Below, piece by piece: positions 14,738 through 18,084 of a stretch of DNA of 18,084 bases. The translations under genes were made by a program, and so were the position numbers. Below the pieces are notes generated by a model that saw nothing but the letters and a program-made list of their open reading frames with translations, did not search any database and was not told where the DNA came from. The stretch covers positions 1 through 18,084 of the forward strand of contig DBNW01000013.1 of NCBI GenBank assembly GCA_002299425.1, in the 5' to 3' direction. Position 1 is the first letter of the stretch. Each line of letters begins with the position of its first letter. The stretch comes from Methylococcaceae bacterium UBA662. Its GTDB lineage: Bacteria > Pseudomonadota > Gammaproteobacteria > Methylococcales > Methylomonadaceae.

Positions 14738-15596
14738 TGCGCTGTTGTGGGCGCAGACATGGCCTGCCCCGGCGAAACTTAATCTTATGCTTAGGGTGAT
14801 GGGTAGGCGTCCGGATGGCTACCATTTGCTGCAAACGGTGTTTCAGTTTGTGGACTGGTGCGACTGGATTACCTTTTACCCTGTCGATGATAGCCGGGTG
14901 AGTTTGGCAAGCCCCTTGCCTGGATTGGCCGAAGAGGATGATCTGACAGTAAAGGCGGCTAAATTATTGCAGAATGCGACGGGGTGTCGGCAAGGAGTGA
15001 AAATCAAGGTCGAAAAAAACTTGCCGATGGGCGGAGGTATAGGCGGGGGAAGTTCCGATGCGGCTACGACTTTACTGGTCTTGAATGTGCTTTGGGGGTT
15101 GAATCTTACCACTAAAAAACTCATGGAGCTGGGCTTGGCACTGGGTGCGGATGTACCTATTTTTGTTTATGGAAAATCAGCTTGGGCGGAAGGCGTGGGC
15201 GAAAAAATTCAGGGTGTTGAGCTCCCAGAGCCGTGGGCGATCATCATAAAGCCTCAGTGCGATGTCAGTACAAAAGAAATTTTTTCACGTCCAGAATTGA
15301 CAAGGGACAGTAAACCCATCACAATAGAGGACTTCGTTTTTGGAAATTATCAAAACGATTGCCTTGCTGTTGTGAGCACTTTATACCCGCCTATAAAAAA
15401 AGCGCTGGACGATTTGTCTAGGTTCTCCAAGCCTAGGCTTACAGGAACGGGGGCTTGTGTTTTTGCTTTGTTCTGCAGCGAGACGGACGCAAAAAATGCG
15501 TATTCTGTCATTAGAAAGCAATGGGATGCTTTTTTGGTTAAAACCCAAAACAAATCGCCTTTGCATTCAAAGTTTGTTGGTTTAGCCATCCTATAA
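14715..15596 (+). CDS. ispE: 4-diphosphocytidyl-2-C-methyl-D-erythritol kinase
   Basis: IspE phosphorylates CDP-methylerythritol in the MEP route to isoprenoids. The 293-residue GHMP kinase has PAPAKLNLMLRVMGRRPDGYH at the start (split across 17-37, substrate-site Lys21), the ATP loop PMGGGIGGGSSDAA at 104-117 with catalytic Asp115, and LTGTGACVFALF near the end. The ATG at 14715 is preferred over an in-frame TTG at 14697 because it trims a non-conserved leader and has GGGA about six bases upstream. Its stop is only two bases before the tRNA-Gln gene, so the mRNA 3' end is probably set by tRNA processing. Confidence 0.96.
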   Translation: MVSQQPSNALLWAQTWPAPAKLNLMLRVMGRRPDGYHLLQTVFQFVDWCDWITFYPVDDSRVSLASPLPGLAEEDDLTVKAAKLLQNATGCRQGVKIKVEKNLPMGGGIGGGSSDAATTLLVLNVLWGLNLTTKKLMELGLALGADVPIFVYGKSAWAEGVGEKIQGVELPEPWAIIIKPQCDVSTKEIFSRPELTRDSKPITIEDFVFGNYQNDCLAVVSTLYPPIKKALDDLSRFSKPRLTGTGACVFALFCSETDAKNAYSVIRKQWDAFLVKTQNKSPLHSKFVGLAIL

Positions 15597-15598
15597 AT

Positions 15599-15673
15599 TG
15601 GGTCGTCGCCAAGCGGTAAGGCACGGGGTTTTGATCCCCGCATACCAAGGTTCGAATCCTTGCGACCCAGCCA
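15599..15673 (+). tRNA. tRNA-Gln (anticodon TTG)
   Basis: The acceptor stem TGGGTCG/CGACCCA, an anticodon stem CGGGG/CCCCG with loop TTTTGAT (anticodon TTG at 15631-15633), a T arm CCAAGGTTCGAATCCTTG, discriminator G and an encoded CCA make a complete tRNA. It reads CAA (and, with modification, CAG). It is wedged between ispE (2-base gap) and prs (40-base gap), a placement also known in Pseudomonas, and probably rides on the lolB-ispE transcript. Confidence 0.98.
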
Positions 15674-15713
15674 TTATACTTTTGCCAAATGGGTTCTAGC
15701 TGGGAGTGTTTGA

Positions 15714-16667
15714 ATGAATGACGCCGCCATGATGGTGTTTTCTGGAAATGCTAATCGGGCCTTAGCTGAAGGCATAGTAAAAAAACTTAATATGCGCTTG
15801 GGAATGGCTTCCGTTGGCAGGTTCAGTGATGGCGAAATTGCGGTTGAGATTGAGGAAAATGTTAGGGGCAAGGATGTTTTTGTTATTCAGCCTACCTGCT
15901 CCCCGACTAATGAAAATTTGATGGAGTTGTTGGTGATGATTGATGCGTTCAAACGCGCGTCCTCATCGAGAATAACCGCCGTGATGCCGTACTACGGCTA
16001 TGCCAGGCAAGACAGAAGGTCGCGTTCGGCTAGAGTCCCTATCAGTGCTAAGCTGGTCGCTAAAATGATTGAGCAGGCGGGTGCTTGCCGGCTTCTGACA
16101 GTAGATTTGCATGCCGATCAAATCCAAGGTTTCTTTGATATTCCTGTGGACAATGTGTATGCCTCCCCGATATTGCTCGGAGATATCTGGTGTCAACAGC
16201 ACAAGAATTTGATTGTTGTATCTCCAGATGTGGGTGGCGTGGTAAGGGCTAGAGCTTTGGCAAAGCGCCTGAATGATTCGGATTTGGCCATCATCGATAA
16301 ACGCAGGCTAAAAGCAAATGTTGCCGAAGTTATGCATATAATCGGCGATGTCGAGGGCCGTACCTGTATTCTCATTGATGACTTAGTTGATACCGCCGGA
16401 ACCCTTTGCAGTGCGGCGGCTGCTTTAAAGCGCTACGGTGCGACCAAGGTTTATGCGTATTGTACGCATGCTGTGTTGTCGGGTAGCGCAATGAGCAATA
16501 TAAATAACTCCGATTTAGATGAGTTGGTTGTCACTGATACTATTCCGTTAAGCCAAGAGGCCGTCGAATCAGGAAAAATTCGGCAGCTATCGGTTGCAGA
16601 AATATTGGCTGAAACAATAAGAAGAATTTCGGTGGGCGAGTCAGTAAGTTCGCTGTATGTTGATTGA
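15714..16667 (+). CDS. prs: Ribose-phosphate pyrophosphokinase (PRPP synthetase)
   Basis: Prs makes PRPP from ribose-5-phosphate and ATP for nucleotide, histidine and tryptophan synthesis. The 317-residue protein is of class I length. It has GRFSDGEIAVEIEENVRG (36-52), YYGYARQDRRSRSARVPI (93-110), the metal-binding DLHADQIQGFFDIPVDN (131-147), the KRR motif of the catalytic loop (197-199) and the PRPP loop DDLVDTAGT (222-230). The ATG at 15714 follows GGGAG. An upstream tRNA-Gln and downstream rplY and pth repeat the gammaproteobacterial order. Confidence 0.98.
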   Translation: MNDAAMMVFSGNANRALAEGIVKKLNMRLGMASVGRFSDGEIAVEIEENVRGKDVFVIQPTCSPTNENLMELLVMIDAFKRASSSRITAVMPYYGYARQDRRSRSARVPISAKLVAKMIEQAGACRLLTVDLHADQIQGFFDIPVDNVYASPILLGDIWCQQHKNLIVVSPDVGGVVRARALAKRLNDSDLAIIDKRRLKANVAEVMHIIGDVEGRTCILIDDLVDTAGTLCSAAAALKRYGATKVYAYCTHAVLSGSAMSNINNSDLDELVVTDTIPLSQEAVESGKIRQLSVAEILAETIRRISVGESVSSLYVD

Positions 16668-16705
16668 TTGCACTAAAAAATGTGCCTGGAGATGCGGGGT
16701 GTGCG

Positions 16706-17317
16706 ATGTTAAATCTATTTGAATTTGTTGCTGAAAGCAGGCCTAAAACTGGAAAAGTAGCCGCTAGAGGGCTGCGTCGAAATGGCTGGGTTCCCGCTGT
16801 AATATACGGCGGCGGATCTAAGCCCGAAGGTTTGGTTTTGAGTCATAACGAAGTGGTAAAACGATTAAGTCACGAAGCGGTTTATTCTCACGTTTTAGAT
16901 GTCATCGTTGATGGCAAGGCAGAAAAAGCAATCCTTAAAGGAGTGCAAAGAAACCCGGCAAGGTTTCAAATTCTGCATTTGGATTTTTTGCGGGTTAACA
17001 TGGCAGAGACTATAAAAGTGCATGTGCCGCTGCATTTTATCAATGAGCAACGGTCTGTTGGCTGTAAAAAAGGCGGGGTCGCTGCGCACTCAATGGTTGA
17101 TGTTGAAGTTTTGTGCTTGCCATCAAGTTTGCCTGAATTTATCGAAGTTGATCTATTGAATTTGGATATAGGCGAAAGCATTCATTTGTCGCAGCTAAAG
17201 TTGCCGATGGGTATTGAGGTTGTGGCTCTGGCTCAAGGGGCGGAGCATGATGCGGCTGTAGTTTCTATTTTAAGTCCTGCGGGCGGGCTGACTGGCGATT
17301 TGCCTGGAGGCTCTTAA
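16706..17317 (+). CDS. rplY: 50S ribosomal protein bL25, long (Ctc/TL5) form
   Basis: bL25 binds 5S rRNA. The 203-residue protein is the two-domain form: an L25 domain (about 1-91, with GWVPAVIYGGG and ILKGVQRNP...LHLDFLRV) and a C-terminal TL5/Ctc beta domain (about 95-185, with VPLHFI and SLPEFIEVDLLNLDIGESIHL split near 145). The short E. coli form has only the first domain. The ATG at 16706 is preferred because GGGG lies six bases upstream and MLNLFEFVAESR fits the family start. An in-frame TTG at 16664 would overlap prs and add 14 non-conserved residues. Confidence 0.95.
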   Translation: MLNLFEFVAESRPKTGKVAARGLRRNGWVPAVIYGGGSKPEGLVLSHNEVVKRLSHEAVYSHVLDVIVDGKAEKAILKGVQRNPARFQILHLDFLRVNMAETIKVHVPLHFINEQRSVGCKKGGVAAHSMVDVEVLCLPSSLPEFIEVDLLNLDIGESIHLSQLKLPMGIEVVALAQGAEHDAAVVSILSPAGGLTGDLPGGS

Positions 17318-17333
17318 GCTTGGCGTGTTTTTA

Positions 17334-17912
17334 GTGATAAAGCTTATCGTTGGGCTGGGTAATCCAGGGTCTAAGTACATAAAAACCCGGCACAATGCCG
17401 GGTTTTTATTTTTGGACAGAGCGTTTGCTGATGAGGTTGATAAGTGGGTTCTGGATTCTAGGTTTGAGGCTTATACGGCAAGTGTTTCTGTGGCTGGCTG
17501 TGAGCTTAGCTTACTAAAGCCTCATACATTTATGAACCGAAGCGGCCAATCCGTTGGCAAATTTGCCAGGTATTACAAATTGCTGCCCGAGCAAGTTTTG
17601 GTAGTGCACGATGAGCTGGATTTTGATGTTGGTGTTGCTAAGTTAAAAAAAGGCGGTGGTCATGCCGGTCATAATGGTTTGCGAGACATTATTAGCCACT
17701 TAGGATCGGGTGATTTTTATAGACTGCGGCTTGGTATTGGTAGGCCATCAGCAGAAAAAGCGGTTGTCAACTATGTGTTGTCAGAACCTGCAAGCGATGA
17801 GCTTAGTTTGTTGTTGCAGGCCTTCGACAGGTGTCAGAATCCGGTTCGGTTTTTGGTTTTAGGTGAAGCGCAAAAAGCGGTGAGTGAGCTAAATTGCCAG
17901 GGCAAGCAATAA
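17334..17912 (+). CDS. pth: Peptidyl-tRNA hydrolase
   Basis: Pth frees tRNA from prematurely released peptidyl-tRNA and is essential in bacteria. With the GTG at 17334 the 192-residue protein starts MIKLIVGLGNPG. The active-site residues then fall at the standard numbers: Asn10, His20 (TRHNAGF), Asn68 (FMNRSG) and Asp93 (VVHDELDFDVG). A GTG at 17325 in the same frame is also possible, and neither has a close Shine-Dalgarno sequence (GGAGG at 17306-17310 is far upstream), so translation may be coupled to rplY. Codons 17-26 form a perfect intrinsic-terminator hairpin, listed separately. Confidence 0.96.
   Translation: MIKLIVGLGNPGSKYIKTRHNAGFLFLDRAFADEVDKWVLDSRFEAYTASVSVAGCELSLLKPHTFMNRSGQSVGKFARYYKLLPEQVLVVHDELDFDVGVAKLKKGGGHAGHNGLRDIISHLGSGDFYRLRLGIGRPSAEKAVVNYVLSEPASDELSLLLQAFDRCQNPVRFLVLGEAQKAVSELNCQGKQ
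17381..17407 (+). terminator. Intrinsic-terminator-like hairpin inside the pth coding region
   Basis: AAAAACCCGGCA (17381-17392) pairs perfectly with TGCCGGGTTTTT (17396-17407) around a CAA loop, and is followed by ATTTTT, giving TTTTTATTTTT after the GC stem. The stem of 12 bp with a CCCGGC core and U tract has the form of a strong Rho-independent terminator. It lies 48-74 bases into pth and encodes the conserved KTRHNAGF segment. Whether it ends transcripts in the cell is inference. Confidence 0.6.
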
Positions 17913-17919
17913 TTTTGCT

Positions 17920-17946
17920 TTGAAATAAAAAAATTCTTACTATAAT
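17920..17946 (+). promoter_or_regulatory. Promoter of the tRNA-Tyr cluster
   Basis: A perfect -10 TATAAT stands at 17941-17946, preceded by TTGAAA (17920-17925) at a short 15-base spacing in a very AT-rich stretch. The expected start is near 17953, about 12 bases before the tRNA. This marks a new transcription unit after pth. Confidence 0.7.
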
Positions 17947-17964
17947 AGGAAGATTACCCGATTA

Positions 17965-18049
<85 letters not shown>

Positions 18050-18062
18050 CGCTATGTTACAG

Positions 18063-18084
18063 GCGGGTGTAGTTCAATGGTAGA
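18063..18084 (+). tRNA. tRNA-Gly, 5' part only (cut by the window end)
   Basis: GCGGGTG followed by TAGTTCAATGGTAGA matches the acceptor strand and D arm of bacterial tRNA-Gly. The AGTTCAATGG form of the D arm resembles the TCC isoacceptor that follows tRNA-Tyr in E. coli. The anticodon lies beyond the window, so the isoacceptor is inferred. Confidence 0.85.

Overview
The window is a chromosomal, housekeeping-dense stretch of a gammaproteobacterium of moderate GC content. Gene order supports this. The blocks crp-like / osmC / speD, mepM-like / anmK beside erpA, hemA-prfA, and TPR lipoprotein-lolB-ispE-tRNA-Gln-prs-rplY-pth match neighbourhoods I know from Pseudomonas and relatives. The tRNA-Tyr then tRNA-Gly at the right edge matches the start of the usual cluster before a tuf gene. 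The CRP homologue looks more like Xanthomonas Clp than enteric CRP. A lineage such as the Methylococcales would fit, but that is a guess and no gene here proves it.

Layout. 97-2726 (+): a YoaA/DinG-type Fe-S helicase overlapping tsaB (tRNA t6A synthesis) by 4 bases. 2746-4653 (-): a FemAB/GNAT-fold protein of the COG3146 type, preceded by a CRP/Clp-family regulator. 4797-6036 (+): an OsmC/YhfA-type protein and the S-adenosylmethionine decarboxylase proenzyme SpeD, closed by a strong bidirectional terminator (6064-6090). 6114-6602 (-): an unrecognised four-helix membrane protein. 6705-7037 (+): erpA with its own good promoter. 7034-9505 (-): an M23 endopeptidase and anmK (cell-wall turnover and recycling). 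9640-11982 (-): hemA-prfA. 11983-12389: a 407-base divergent control region. 12390-17912 (+): an outer-membrane or periplasmic TPR lipoprotein, lolB, ispE, tRNA-Gln, prs, rplY and pth in one tightly packed run. 17965-18084 (+): tRNA-Tyr and the first part of a tRNA-Gly.

Functional themes are translation (prfA, rplY, pth, tsaB, three tRNAs), supply of precursors (hemA, prs, ispE, speD), Fe-S metabolism (erpA, and the Fe-S helicase), and envelope upkeep (lolB, TPR lipoprotein, M23 peptidase, AnmK). I see no mobile element, CRISPR array, phage gene or defence island, and no convincing new multi-gene system.

The most unusual signals are small ones. A textbook intrinsic-terminator hairpin lies inside the first codons of pth. 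A 10-G tract lies inside anmK, where one-base slippage would truncate or re-tail the enzyme. The CRP/Clp-like regulator has lost both serines of the cAMP pocket and also lacks the glutamate of Clp. An 18-bp near-palindrome overlaps the predicted hemA promoter. Several genes (speD, anmK, lolB) appear to use TTG starts.
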